64,000 nt of DNA from Sutterella wadsworthensis 2_1_59BFAA (GTDB taxonomy: Bacteria; Pseudomonadota; Gammaproteobacteria; Burkholderiales; Burkholderiaceae_F). Numbering within the stretch: the first letter of the stretch is position 1; every line of letters starts with the position of its first letter. Under the pieces are notes generated by a model. The model searched no databases. It was not told the origin of the DNA and saw nothing but the letters and a program-made list of their open reading frames with translations. The stretch spans positions 133,226-197,225 of the forward strand of contig NZ_JH815516.1 of assembly GCF_000297775.1 (NCBI RefSeq), read 5' to 3'. Position numbers and translations under genes: made by a program. Positions 1 through 7,517 of this stretch are shown piece by piece.

Positions 1-43
1 CGCTCTGCTGTTTGGCGAGCGCTTTACAGGTGCCATGGAGTAA
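1..43 (+). CDS. IS256-family transposase, C-terminal end only (partial)
   Basis: The last 13 codons, ending in GERFTGAME and a TAA at 41-43, match the C-terminus of the full transposase encoded at 16895-18193. The reading direction is opposite to that copy, so the two insertion sequences face each other. Nothing else of this gene is visible. Confidence 0.9.
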   Translation, partial: ALLFGERFTGAME

Positions 44-174
44 GACAAGGGGTATGATTAGACTACCCGCGCTATCGCATCAGGTCTGGCATACTGCATC
101 ACAAAAAACAAAGGGCAGCCTCGTTGGGCTGCCCCTGGAATAACCTCCCCAGACACAGAAATCCTGACACTCCC
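1..174 (+). mobile_element. Right end of an IS256-family element (copy 1, cut by window edge)
   Basis: Bases 1-174 are the exact reverse complement of 16764-16937, which is the corresponding end of the complete IS256-family copy in this window. The stretch holds the last codons of the transposase, a GGGCAGC/GCTGCCC hairpin near 112-134, and a terminal repeat whose outer bases read AATCCTGACACTCCC and end at 174. Phage sequence resumes at 175. The rest of the element lies to the left of the window, so its own target duplication cannot be checked. Confidence 0.93.
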
Positions 175-263
175 TTCCAGGCCTCTTTTCCTGCAGTCGC
201 GTACTTCTGGATGAAGTCCAAAGCGACGATTGCCATGCGTCTGTATTCTCTTTCAGGTCTCAT
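175..263 (-). pseudogene. Phage early gene, N-terminal fragment cut by the IS insertion
   Basis: The fragment starts at an ATG overlapping the TGA of the preceding gene (ATGA at 260-263) and encodes about 30 residues, beginning MRPEREYRRM. The reading frame then enters IS256-family sequence at 174 and stops inside it near 99, giving a hybrid C-terminus that is not native. The remainder of the phage gene should lie beyond the left copy of the IS, outside the window. The overlap with the upstream gene shows that it was part of the translationally coupled early operon. Its function is not recognisable. Confidence 0.6.
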
Positions 264-547
264 TCCTCTTTCTCCTTTCTGATCCACCACGACGGAATGT
301 CGAGATAGGCCCATGCGATGTCGTCGAAGTCCTCGACTTTGTACTCGTTTCGCTTCGTGACCCTGCAGCCTTTGACGGTCTTTACTTCGTAGAAGAACTC
401 AGTGCCCAGGCCGAAATATCCACGGGGGATAAACACGGGCTTGCCGCCTTTCAGAGCGATGATGATGAGTTCTTTTCCGGTGTCTGGGTGCGTTGCTTCA
501 TCGTCTGCGTCGTACCGTTGCCATTCGATCTTTCCATCTTTTGTCAT
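260..547 (-). CDS. Small phage protein, DUF551-like
   Basis: The gene encodes 95 residues. The start was chosen at 547 because its ATG overlaps the TGA of the DUF3310 gene (ATGA); a longer frame upstream only shadows that gene. The order of features is a Gly-Lys-Glu-Leu stretch near residue 25, a glycine-rich turn followed by aromatic residues, and a C-terminal run with two tryptophans. This resembles the DUF551 layout, in which a W-rich end follows a short beta-rich domain. DUF551 proteins are common in temperate phage early regions and have no assigned activity. The family call is tentative and rests on pattern only. Confidence 0.6.
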   Translation of the reverse strand: MTKDGKIEWQRYDADDEATHPDTGKELIIIALKGGKPVFIPRGYFGLGTEFFYEVKTVKGCRVTKRNEYKVEDFDDIAWAYLDIPSWWIRKEKEE

Positions 548-972
548 TCTTCGTCCTCCTTCTGCTCGACGAGTTGGTAAATGGCCATTCTCACTGCCGC
601 TAAGCAGGAGACAACATCCGTCCTCGGGACGACAAAGCCGTTGGCAGCGGCACCGCGGATCCCGTTCTCGAACAGCCAACGGAGCGGACCGTTGTGCTTC
701 TCCGCGATGAAGCGTGCGGCACAGGCCCCTCTGGCCGACAGAACAGCGGCCATGGAGCCGTTGTCGAGGAGGGCAAGCTGTCGATTGAGGTACCACTGGG
801 CCTTCTTCAGGTCCTCGAGCTCGGGGCACCCCTCCTTATTGCCGGCTCGGCAGAGGTACTTGACGGCGTTGCCCAGGCAGAAGGGCAACTCTTGGCATAC
901 GTCGATGGGCTGAACAAGATAGCCCGCGTCTTCGTAATGTTTGGGGTGGTTGATGTTGTCAACAATTTCCAT
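544..972 (-). CDS. DUF3310 family phage protein
   Basis: The protein has 142 residues. It opens with the DUF3310 signature: INHPKHY near residues 7-13, a PIDVCQ segment, then GNAVKYLCRAGNK and a KKAQWYLNRQL helix ending near residue 66. DUF3310 is the domain found in T7 gp1.7, which acts on nucleotides, and in many phage early proteins. The second half, from residue 70, is not part of the domain and is unrecognised. The gene sits 9 bases after the PP-loop gene and overlaps the next gene by ATGA, so it is part of a tightly packed operon. A nucleotide-metabolism role is inference from the family. Confidence 0.83.
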   Translation of the reverse strand: MEIVDNINHPKHYEDAGYLVQPIDVCQELPFCLGNAVKYLCRAGNKEGCPELEDLKKAQWYLNRQLALLDNGSMAAVLSARGACAARFIAEKHNGPLRWLFENGIRGAAANGFVVPRTDVVSCLAAVRMAIYQLVEQKEDEE

Positions 973-981
973 GGTGTTGTC

Positions 982-1920
982 CTACCTTAGTTCCCGAAAG
1001 GGAATATTCATGAAAGTTAGAACTTCCCGCAAACCTAACTGCTCCATGCAGTATCGATATTGTAGCGGGTGTGTATGTGTCATTCTTTGAAAGCGGTTGG
1101 GAATCGGGTCTTTGTCTATGCCATACATGCAGAACATGCACCCGGTTCTTTGAAGCCCTGTCAGCTCAAGGAGCCCGTCTTCGTTCTCCTTGACCTCTCC
1201 GTACACCGTCGCAATCTCTAACTTGTTCTCGACGACGTAACGAAGCACGTCTTGTTCCGTCCAAAAGCTCATCGGCTGAGAGATCGGACGAGATCTCGTG
1301 AAGGCGTTGCATCCGTACCTCAGCCACGAGGATCTTCGGAGGAAGCTCTCGTCCGCCATAGTTCCGACGATGGCTTTGTTACCAGTCTCGCGCTCGTACT
1401 TCTTTACGGGCGCTTTTTTCATCACGTCGCAGCACTTGTTGGAAATCTTGAATGGCGCGTCGATCAGGAACTTCCACTTCTCGGAGATCTTTCCTTTGCC
1501 CCAACGGTTCCCGTTAAGCCGAATACCTAGTAGCTTCTCCGACTTTGTGGTGCGAGCCTCGTATAGGAACTGGCTTTGCTCCTTAGAAACGACTGGGTAT
1601 CCGTACTTCTCTATCACGTCGTAAAACCGCATGGCTGGATCAAGCCTGATGACGTTCTTCTGACGTAGAGCGAAGCTCCTGACCTCGGGGTACTCAAGCC
1701 CCGTGTTGACAAAGACGCTCGGAATACTCGGATAGAGCGAATCGGCAATGTGCTTGAGCACCGTAGAATCCTTGCCGCCGGAGAAAGAAATGTACACGTC
1801 GCCGCCCCAATGCTCGTGCCATGCCTTGATGCGGGCTTCCGTCATACGCACCTTGGCTTCGAGCGGAAGACTCTGCATTTGCCGAAGGTCTTGCGGAGAA
1901 TGCCGAGGGGTACCGTTCAC
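982..1920 (-). CDS. PP-loop (PAPS reductase-like) phage protein
   Basis: The protein has 312 residues. An SGGKDST loop near residues 47-53 is the ATP-pyrophosphatase PP-loop shared by PAPS reductases, DndC and related enzymes. A CC pair lies near residue 163 and a GCMFCMYG cluster near residue 265; such cysteines could hold an iron-sulfur cluster. The GTG start at 1920 overlaps the upstream TGA and is preceded by GGAGAG. Phage homologues are usually annotated as phosphoadenosine phosphosulfate reductase, but the active reaction in phages is generally unknown. Candidate roles are sulfur transfer to nucleic acid or a metabolic activity. It lies among replication genes, which favours a nucleic-acid role; that is inference. 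Confidence 0.82.
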   Translation of the reverse strand: MNGTPRHSPQDLRQMQSLPLEAKVRMTEARIKAWHEHWGGDVYISFSGGKDSTVLKHIADSLYPSIPSVFVNTGLEYPEVRSFALRQKNVIRLDPAMRFYDVIEKYGYPVVSKEQSQFLYEARTTKSEKLLGIRLNGNRWGKGKISEKWKFLIDAPFKISNKCCDVMKKAPVKKYERETGNKAIVGTMADESFLRRSSWLRYGCNAFTRSRPISQPMSFWTEQDVLRYVVENKLEIATVYGEVKENEDGLLELTGLQRTGCMFCMYGIDKDPIPNRFQRMTHTHPLQYRYCMEQLGLREVLTFMNIPFRELR

Positions 1921-2153
1921 TTGATCTCTCCTTTGTTGAACGCGAGACGGCGCCAGTCGTAGACACTCGTCAGAAAAGTTTCGAGCTTGTGGATCTCAGT
2001 CAGCGGGATGCCCTTGACGCCATCCATGTCGATGACGACCTTGGGCATGCCCACCTTGGAGACGCCGACCACGCGGGCGGTAACACGCACAGAGCTGTCT
2101 TCGCCGTGGATGGCGCAGGTCGGCAAAGGGTATTGATGGGTGATGCAATTCAT
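1917..2153 (-). CDS. Small phage protein of unknown function
   Basis: The 78-residue product has a histidine- and cysteine-containing N-terminus (HQYPLPTC, HGED), then a beta-rich VRVTARVVGVSKVGMPKVVID stretch and a short helical end. The ATG overlaps the stop of the 220-residue gene (ATGA) and its own TGA overlaps the GTG of the PP-loop gene, so it is translationally coupled on both sides. This placement is the main support that it is real. No family is recognised. Confidence 0.7.
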   Translation of the reverse strand: MNCITHQYPLPTCAIHGEDSSVRVTARVVGVSKVGMPKVVIDMDGVKGIPLTEIHKLETFLTSVYDWRRLAFNKGEIK

Positions 2154-2812
2154 GGTTTGATAGGTGTGTAAAGTAAAAGGACAAAGGGTTTGGTTATCGG
2201 CACCACGACATCTTCGTCATGGCAGTGCCACTCCCAGCGGTTCATGGCTTCGTTTCGTTCAATCCAACCTCGTCGGGTCTTCTTGTTGATGACCGCGAAG
2301 CCTCCTCGGCCCTGCACCTTGTCGAAGTCGTCATCGTTGACGGGGTCGACAAGGAAGCCGGAGCCTGTCGGGATGTCGAAGATGTGACCGGACGCCTCAA
2401 GCGCCCACATGGACTTCAGGAGCTCGGAGCGGTTGCACGAGTCCTTCATCTGCTTCAGGTACTCAAGCGCCATGTCGACGGGCTCGAAGAGCGCATCCGG
2501 CAGCTCAGGTTCTTCCCGCTTCTTGAGCTGCGCCATGCAGTTGAGCGAGGCGAACGCGAGAAGGAAAGTGAGCCTCATCGTCGTCTTCTCCTCGAACCCC
2601 TGGCTCAGGACCCACGCGTGGCGAAGCGCGGACTGGACGTGCCATGCGTCCTCTTCGTCCCCCTCGCCACGGCGCAGAACATCGAGGTGGACGTACGGAT
2701 GGATGTCCGACCTCGCGCGGTCCCCCTCCGTCAACTCCCCCAGCGTCAGGGAGTAAATGAAAGAAGGGGCGTGCGTGCGCTTCGGACGGTACTTCTTGTT
2801 TCTCTTTTTCAT
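2150..2812 (-). CDS. Conserved-looking phage protein, 220 aa, unknown function
   Basis: The product begins with a very basic tail (KKRNKKYRPKRTH), followed by an acidic segment and a mostly helical middle part around residues 75-140. The C-terminal third is rich in tryptophan and beta-type residues and ends near a hydrophobic VLLLY motif. No catalytic motif is seen. It lies between a LuxR-type HTH gene and a small orphan gene, overlapping both by ATGA, so it belongs to the replication operon. The basic N-terminus would suit nucleic-acid binding, but that is speculation. Confidence 0.7.
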   Translation of the reverse strand: MKKRNKKYRPKRTHAPSFIYSLTLGELTEGDRARSDIHPYVHLDVLRRGEGDEEDAWHVQSALRHAWVLSQGFEEKTTMRLTFLLAFASLNCMAQLKKREEPELPDALFEPVDMALEYLKQMKDSCNRSELLKSMWALEASGHIFDIPTGSGFLVDPVNDDDFDKVQGRGGFAVINKKTRRGWIERNEAMNRWEWHCHDEDVVVPITKPFVLLLYTPIKP

Positions 2813-3030
2813 TTTTGAACCTTTAAAAGCCCCATTTGGAAGGCCTCGTAAACCGCCTCGGCGGCGTTGTGGACACCCAGCTTCTTAAAGAGCTTCTTCC
2901 TGTGCGCGACGACAGTCGCGAACGAAATGCCCAGGATTTCCGCAATCTGCGTTTGCTCGAGGCCCTTCGCTGTGAGCTGTAGGATTTCCAACTCGCGAGG
3001 CGTCAGGCGCAGGTCTTTCTCTTTTTCCAT
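2809..3030 (-). CDS. LuxR/GerE-type HTH-only protein
   Basis: The 73-residue protein is a stand-alone LuxR-type DNA-binding domain. It shows LTPRELEILQLTAKGLEQTQIAEILGIS followed by ATVVAHRKKLFKKLGV, the two helices and spacer of GerE-type HTHs, at about residues 9-52. There is no receiver or ligand domain. It starts 3 bases after the stop of the DNA polymerase gene and overlaps the next gene. A HTH-only LuxR protein in a phage replication operon could be a switch for later transcription; its target cannot be seen. One candidate set of sites is the GGGTGCATGAG elements in the late region. Confidence 0.86.
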   Translation of the reverse strand: MEKEKDLRLTPRELEILQLTAKGLEQTQIAEILGISFATVVAHRKKLFKKLGVHNAAEAVYEAFQMGLLKVQK

Positions 3031-3033
3031 GGC

Positions 3034-6000
3034 CTAGTCCTTCCTGTATCTGTAGGCTTCGTAGCCCGCCGCTACGAGAGGAAGCCCGGGCGCCCAGTCG
3101 GGCAGCGTCGACATCAGGTGCTCCATCTTCTGGAAGGTGAACTCGTCGGTGTCGGGCGCTTCCGTGATCGCTTCGTCGTGGATGGTCAGCACGGTCTTGT
3201 AGCCCGCAGCGTCCATGCGGAGAAGCCCTTCGGAGAGGAGATCGCAAGCGACTGCTTGGGTAATGTTTTCCACGTTTTTCGCGCCGTATGACTCGATCTT
3301 TTCCCACTTGCGCGAGAACTGATTAACGCCCATATAGGTGAACGAGTCCTTGCCGACCCCCGGATTCGTCTTCGGCGACGGGTAGCAGAGCAGACGGCCG
3401 CTCGGCAGTCGGATGACGAGGAAGCTCTCAGTCCTGGTGAAGGCGACATAGCCGACGCGGACACTCTCTCGAGAGACGATGGCCTTCTGCACGGCCTGCC
3501 CGACGTTCGCCCAGAACTGGACGATCTTAGGGTTCGTCTTTCGCCACAGGCGCTTCAGGACATCACAGGCGATGAAGGCCTCGCGCTCAAGCCCTCCCGT
3601 CATCTTCTTTTCTGCAAAGAACGAGTAGCTGTCGGCAGCATCGAGCCAGTTGGCGCGCGGTGCGCTCGACTTCACGTACTCGGCCATCTCGTTGAGGTCC
3701 ATCCCATACCCAGATGCGAAACGGGCGAACGCCGCGGCTCCTCCGCCATACCCGAGCGCGAGCTCGAGCACCTTGCCGATCTGGCGCTGAGGCTTCGTCA
3801 CGTCCTCAGGCTTCACGCCGAACGCCTTGGCGTAGGCAAGCTTGTAGAGGTCGTGGCCGTGCCCCGCGTCAAAGTCTCGGAAGGCTTGAAGCTTCCACTC
3901 CTCACCGGCAAGCCAAGCGAGCACACGGCCTTCCACGTTGGAGTAGTCGGCGACGATCAGTTTCTTGCCGGCAGGTGCGATGATCTCGCCTCGGAGAAGG
4001 TTGGGAAGGATGACCGATGGGTCGTCGTAGAAGCACTCGAACGTACCGTCGCGCTGCTTGAGCACTTCGGTAGCGAAGTCGATCTCATCCTGTGAAACGG
4101 TTGGGCGAGCCAGATTTTGCAACTGCATTCCGCGGCCGGAGTTCCCTGTCACCCAGACACGACCGTTGCGACGGACCATGAAGAAACCCGTCTTCGTCTC
4201 CGCGCAATACACCGTGCCCTTGAACGCTTGCTTGCTGTGCGCTTCGGGCATAACAACTGAGCGATTGCTACCGTTTTCCCAGATGTTCAGCGTGTAGATA
4301 GTTGACCATCCTTCTTTTCGCCCCGGGCGCTCAAGCAGAATGGCGGCTCGCCCCGACATGTGCGCGAAGGCTTGTACAAAATCTGCGTTTGCGCGAACTG
4401 CCGTGCTGTACTGGAAGGAGTTCTTAGTTGAAACAGAACCGTCCCAGAAGGAAAGCTCGTCGAAGAAAACATCGGGGTCCGCGTCGAACAATGCGGGAGA
4501 GAAAACCTTTTCCTCGAAAGCTCGAAGCCATTCAGGGATATCGCTCGGATACACCGTAAAGACCGTCCCGGTTTCGTAAGTGTTTCGAGAAAACCTAATA
4601 CCTGCTGCAGACAAGAGCATTTGGCAGCGGGCTACCTTTCGTTCTTTCTTAAAGTGAAAAGTCACTCGCCCCCTACTGGAAAAATGCCCATCAGCTTGCG
4701 TCATTACCGCCACTCGAAGAGGGATCTCTTCCACGCAGAACCACGGCAATTTACGGCGCCCGTAATACGGGATACGCACTTTTCCGAGAGCGCATTCCTC
4801 TGCCGTTTTTACGCGCCATTCGCGCTTTGTCCCCCATGCGCACGCCATTCGGTGATCAGGTGTGCTGATCTGCGAAACGCGCTTAGACTCGATAGCGCAC
4901 ATCTCCCCCTCGTACGGGAAGGCCAATGCCTTTGCTTCCATGAAGTCAACGGTTTCATCCACGTTCCAGCACGCGATCTCGCCGCCTTGCCATTCGTCGA
5001 GGCGTACCCAACCGTTCGGCGTGAGCACTTCGTGATCGCCCGTCAGGCACCAGCGGCCAGTGCGTGCCGCGCCTCGGAACTGGAGCCCGCCGCGCATGCG
5101 CCCGTCCTTGTTGACGCGCCGCAGAAGCGCCTTGAACTTCTGGATCGAGGTCTTCGTAGACATGAGGCGGAGCTTCAGAAGCTCACGAACGGGCTCCGGT
5201 ACGGACGGGTCGTCCACCCGCTTCTCAAGCTCGGCCTTCGTCATCGTGTCGATCTTCCAGCCGTACTCGCGAGCCATGTAGTCGATGAGCGCATCACGCT
5301 GCGTGGCGGCACCGACTTCACCGTTCGTCTGCCGTTGAGTCTCTTCAGCAAGAATGCCCTTGCGGCGTTCAGAGAGTTCAACCGCGGCCTTGGCAAGCTC
5401 AATGTCGACTTTGACACCGCGGCGGTTGATCTCGGCATCGAGCACCTGCAGACGATGCTCCCACTCCGTGCAGTTCCACTTGGGCAGCGCCTTGAAAAGC
5501 TCACGCTCCGCTTCCACGTCCAGGCGACAGTAGTTGACGAACTTGATCCAGTCCTCGGGCTTCGTGTAGCGGTCATGACGACGCACCTTGTAGCACTCCG
5601 GCTGCGGCTTGCAGAAGAGCTGGACGAGGCGCTTGCCGTCCTTGTCCTTCGCTTTGTCGGTCGGCATGCGGAGCACGTCGCACAGGTCGCCAAGAGCGCC
5701 GGGGAGCCCGTGCTGATAGGCGATGACCATGGTGTCCACGATCATCTCGAGTGGGATGTGGTAGCCGTGGGCGGCAAGCACAACCGTGTCGAACATCATG
5801 CCGTTGTGCCAGACGATCTTGCGCTCGCCCGCCTGCACTTCCTTGAGCGCCTTGGCAAGCGCTTCGGGCATCTCTTTGGTCTGCGGGTTCGTGCAGTCCC
5901 AGACGCGGGCGGGTTCGTTGTCGATGGCATAGCCCCACAACAGAATCTCGCAGTCTTCCGCATAACGGAAGCTGCCGACTTGGGGGAGATTGAGCGGAGA

Positions 6001-6045
6001 GAAGGTCTCAAGGTCCGCGAAAAGATATTTCATGGAAGACTCCAT
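3034..6045 (-). CDS. Phage DNA polymerase, family A, with an in-frame intein
   Basis: The open frame is 1,003 codons; removal of the 303-residue intein leaves about 700 residues, a normal size for phage family A polymerases. The N-terminus carries the 3'-5' exonuclease motif FADLETFSP (DxE) near residue 10. After the intein come motif A (ADYSNVEGR, near residue 695), motif B (RQIGKVLELALGYGGG) and motif C (TIHDEA, near residue 955). The intein sits within the conserved TGRW-SGRGMQLQN segment, the counterpart of the TGRLSS region of Pol I that contacts primer-template DNA. The protein should therefore be inactive until spliced. The start at 6045 overlaps the end of the zinc-ribbon gene. It replicates the phage genome together with the primase-helicase and ssDNA-binding protein. 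Confidence 0.94.
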   Translation of the reverse strand: MESSMKYLFADLETFSPLNLPQVGSFRYAEDCEILLWGYAIDNEPARVWDCTNPQTKEMPEALAKALKEVQAGERKIVWHNGMMFDTVVLAAHGYHIPLEMIVDTMVIAYQHGLPGALGDLCDVLRMPTDKAKDKDGKRLVQLFCKPQPECYKVRRHDRYTKPEDWIKFVNYCRLDVEAERELFKALPKWNCTEWEHRLQVLDAEINRRGVKVDIELAKAAVELSERRKGILAEETQRQTNGEVGAATQRDALIDYMAREYGWKIDTMTKAELEKRVDDPSVPEPVRELLKLRLMSTKTSIQKFKALLRRVNKDGRMRGGLQFRGAARTGRWCLTGDHEVLTPNGWVRLDEWQGGEIACWNVDETVDFMEAKALAFPYEGEMCAIESKRVSQISTPDHRMACAWGTKREWRVKTAEECALGKVRIPYYGRRKLPWFCVEEIPLRVAVMTQADGHFSSRGRVTFHFKKERKVARCQMLLSAAGIRFSRNTYETGTVFTVYPSDIPEWLRAFEEKVFSPALFDADPDVFFDELSFWDGSVSTKNSFQYSTAVRANADFVQAFAHMSGRAAILLERPGRKEGWSTIYTLNIWENGSNRSVVMPEAHSKQAFKGTVYCAETKTGFFMVRRNGRVWVTGNSGRGMQLQNLARPTVSQDEIDFATEVLKQRDGTFECFYDDPSVILPNLLRGEIIAPAGKKLIVADYSNVEGRVLAWLAGEEWKLQAFRDFDAGHGHDLYKLAYAKAFGVKPEDVTKPQRQIGKVLELALGYGGGAAAFARFASGYGMDLNEMAEYVKSSAPRANWLDAADSYSFFAEKKMTGGLEREAFIACDVLKRLWRKTNPKIVQFWANVGQAVQKAIVSRESVRVGYVAFTRTESFLVIRLPSGRLLCYPSPKTNPGVGKDSFTYMGVNQFSRKWEKIESYGAKNVENITQAVACDLLSEGLLRMDAAGYKTVLTIHDEAITEAPDTDEFTFQKMEHLMSTLPDWAPGLPLVAAGYEAYRYRKD
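4141..5049 (-). other. Intein with LAGLIDADG endonuclease inside the DNA polymerase
   Basis: The intein runs from Cys333 (codon 5047-5049) to Asn635 (codon 4141-4143) of the polymerase frame, with Ser as the +1 extein residue. Block A is CLTGDHEVLTPNGWVRLDEW, block B contains TPDH (the TxxH motif), block F is KGTVYCAETKTGFFMVRRNG, and block G ends VWVTGN. The residue before the terminal Asn is Gly, not the usual His. Between blocks B and F two degenerate LAGLIDADG-type motifs appear: VAVMTQADGHF and FFDELSFWDGSV, about 100 residues apart. The element joins TGRW to SGRGMQ. Splicing follows from the family; activity and endonuclease function are not shown here. Confidence 0.93.
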
Positions 6046-6641
6046 TTACAAGTCAAAGGACTCATCAGTTTGGTCGGGTCAAGGCGTACGAGCACCTTTT
6101 CACGGGAGTAGCCGTTGCGGATCGCCCAGCCGTAGAACTTCTCGAAGTCCTGCCATGCGGGGCAGCAGGCGGCGCGGTCCAACGTCATCCAGTACACGAG
6201 TACTCGATCCTTCGTGAACCGGTCCATCGCATCCCGCCCATACCACTTTTTAAGAGACGGGTTCTCTGGCACGTATAGCGGGCCGTCTTGTTCAGCCTTG
6301 TCATGCCGGCGGACTGCCGCGGCCTTGATCGCTTCTTCGCGTCGGCGCTCCCCCTCCGCAACCGAGCAGCGCTCGCCACTGATCGTGAGGTTCCCGCTCT
6401 CGCGCAACGCGCCGCCGTTCGCACGGGGGCGGCATCCGCAGTTGACGGCTTTGCTGTAGAGGCTGAGTTCTTTCACCTTGAAGGGCTTCCCACAGAAGGG
6501 GCAATGGGCGACGACAAGCCAGCGCTTCGCGGCCGAAGGCGTCGCGTACCAGCCGACGACATCTACGATCTCTTTGCCGGCGACAAGACGGCCTATGCGG
6601 CGTTGCCGCTCATCTTCTGTCGGCTTGTGAAGTTGATCCAT
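6030..6641 (-). CDS. Phage protein with a zinc-ribbon-like motif
   Basis: The start at 6641 was chosen because AAAGGAG lies just upstream of that ATG; a longer frame to 6863 has no such support and looks artificial. The 203-residue product has CPFCGKPF near residues 43-50 and CGC about 20 residues later, a likely zinc ribbon. A charged helical segment around residues 90-115 follows, and the C-terminus is rich in aromatic residues (WYGRDAMDRF, FYGWAIRNGY). It overlaps the polymerase start by 16 bases, so the two are co-translated. No function can be assigned; a nucleic-acid-binding role at the replication fork is plausible by context only. Confidence 0.78.
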   Translation of the reverse strand: MDQLHKPTEDERQRRIGRLVAGKEIVDVVGWYATPSAAKRWLVVAHCPFCGKPFKVKELSLYSKAVNCGCRPRANGGALRESGNLTISGERCSVAEGERRREEAIKAAAVRRHDKAEQDGPLYVPENPSLKKWYGRDAMDRFTKDRVLVYWMTLDRAACCPAWQDFEKFYGWAIRNGYSREKVLVRLDPTKLMSPLTCKWSLP

Positions 6642-6878
6642 GTGAGACTCCTTTGAAAAAACTGGGGAGCCCTTGGGGGAGGATGAGGGCTTGCCGTGCG
6701 GCAAGAGCTGCAGATGCTCATCCTTGCGTGATCGTGGCGCTAGAACTCCGGCATTACTGCCTGATGAATCACCCGACCCGCTACGGCTCTGCGTTCCGAG
6801 CGGTTTCCCCCGCGGCTCTGGATCAAGCCTCCTCCTCTGGGGAGAAGAGGGGGCTTTGTTCAAAGTCGCGTAAGCGCT
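6642..6878. other. Intergenic leader before the zinc-ribbon gene
   Basis: This 237-base gap is the largest inside the replication operon. It contains a perfect CTTGCCG/CGGCAAG hairpin around 6709-6724 and a CCTCTT/AAGAGG pairing near 6833-6850. No convincing open frame on either strand has a ribosome binding site. It could hold an internal promoter or an RNA processing site for the downstream polymerase block, but no clear promoter was found. Confidence 0.4.
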
Positions 6879-7490
6879 TTACGGGATGTCGGTGAAGTCG
6901 GGATCGTCGTCCGCCTTCAGATCATCGAAGTCATCGTCCTTGGCGACGGAAGCGCCGCCGATAGGATCGCCGTCTTCAACAAACTGGATGCCACAGAGCG
7001 TGAAGGAGAAGCCAGGCTGGATGGGCGTGCCATTCTTCGCCTTTCCGCTGTAGCACCAGAGATCCACGACAACGTTGCAGACAGCGCCGCTGTAGATCTT
7101 TCCGTCCTCGGGGCGCAGTTCAACCGTGCGGTCACGACCGACGATGCGCGGGGCCTGCTGGTCGGGACGGCGCTTGGCGCTCAGGAAGTAGAAGCCGCCC
7201 TCGTCGTTGTGACGGAGCCCCTTGTTGTTGTCGATCTTCTCGACACGGGCATTAAAGGCTTTGGCGTCGCGACCCCAGAAGGCGTTAGCGGCCACTTCCT
7301 TCGCGGCGTTAATCATCTCCACGATCTTCATGTGCTCGGGGTTGTCCTCGTAGAGGCGAACCTGCACGGAGTACTCGTCCTTGCCAGAGAGGTCGTTGTG
7401 CTTCGGTTCGAAGACTTCCGGGTAGGCGATGCGCACCTTGCGCAGCACGAGGTGGAGCTTCTTGCGCTCTTCAGCAGTAAGTTTTGCCAT
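6879..7490 (-). CDS. Phage ssDNA-binding protein, DUF2815 family
   Basis: The 203-residue protein starts MAKLTAEERKKLHLVL; the ATG at 7490 follows AAGGAAATACAA, whereas the longer frame would need a TTG. It has the DUF2815 pattern: an opening helix, then VRIAYPEVFEPK, a KDEYSVQVRL strand, FYFLSAKRRPDQQAP, and a late GFSFTLCGIQFVEDG. The C-terminus is strongly acidic and ends DDDPDFTDIP, as in SSB-type proteins that recruit partners through an acidic tail. DUF2815 members are phage ssDNA-binding proteins found beside DUF2800 nucleases and family A polymerases, exactly as here. It should coat single strands during phage replication. Confidence 0.9.
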   Translation of the reverse strand: MAKLTAEERKKLHLVLRKVRIAYPEVFEPKHNDLSGKDEYSVQVRLYEDNPEHMKIVEMINAAKEVAANAFWGRDAKAFNARVEKIDNNKGLRHNDEGGFYFLSAKRRPDQQAPRIVGRDRTVELRPEDGKIYSGAVCNVVVDLWCYSGKAKNGTPIQPGFSFTLCGIQFVEDGDPIGGASVAKDDDFDDLKADDDPDFTDIP

Positions 7491-7517
7491 TTGTATTTCC
7501 TTCAAAAATGACAGGGT

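Noticed and set aside
4621-6111. Long plus-strand frame opposite the DNA polymerase
   Set aside because: It is the antisense shadow of the polymerase and intein; composition is rich in His, Arg and Leu and there is no motif.
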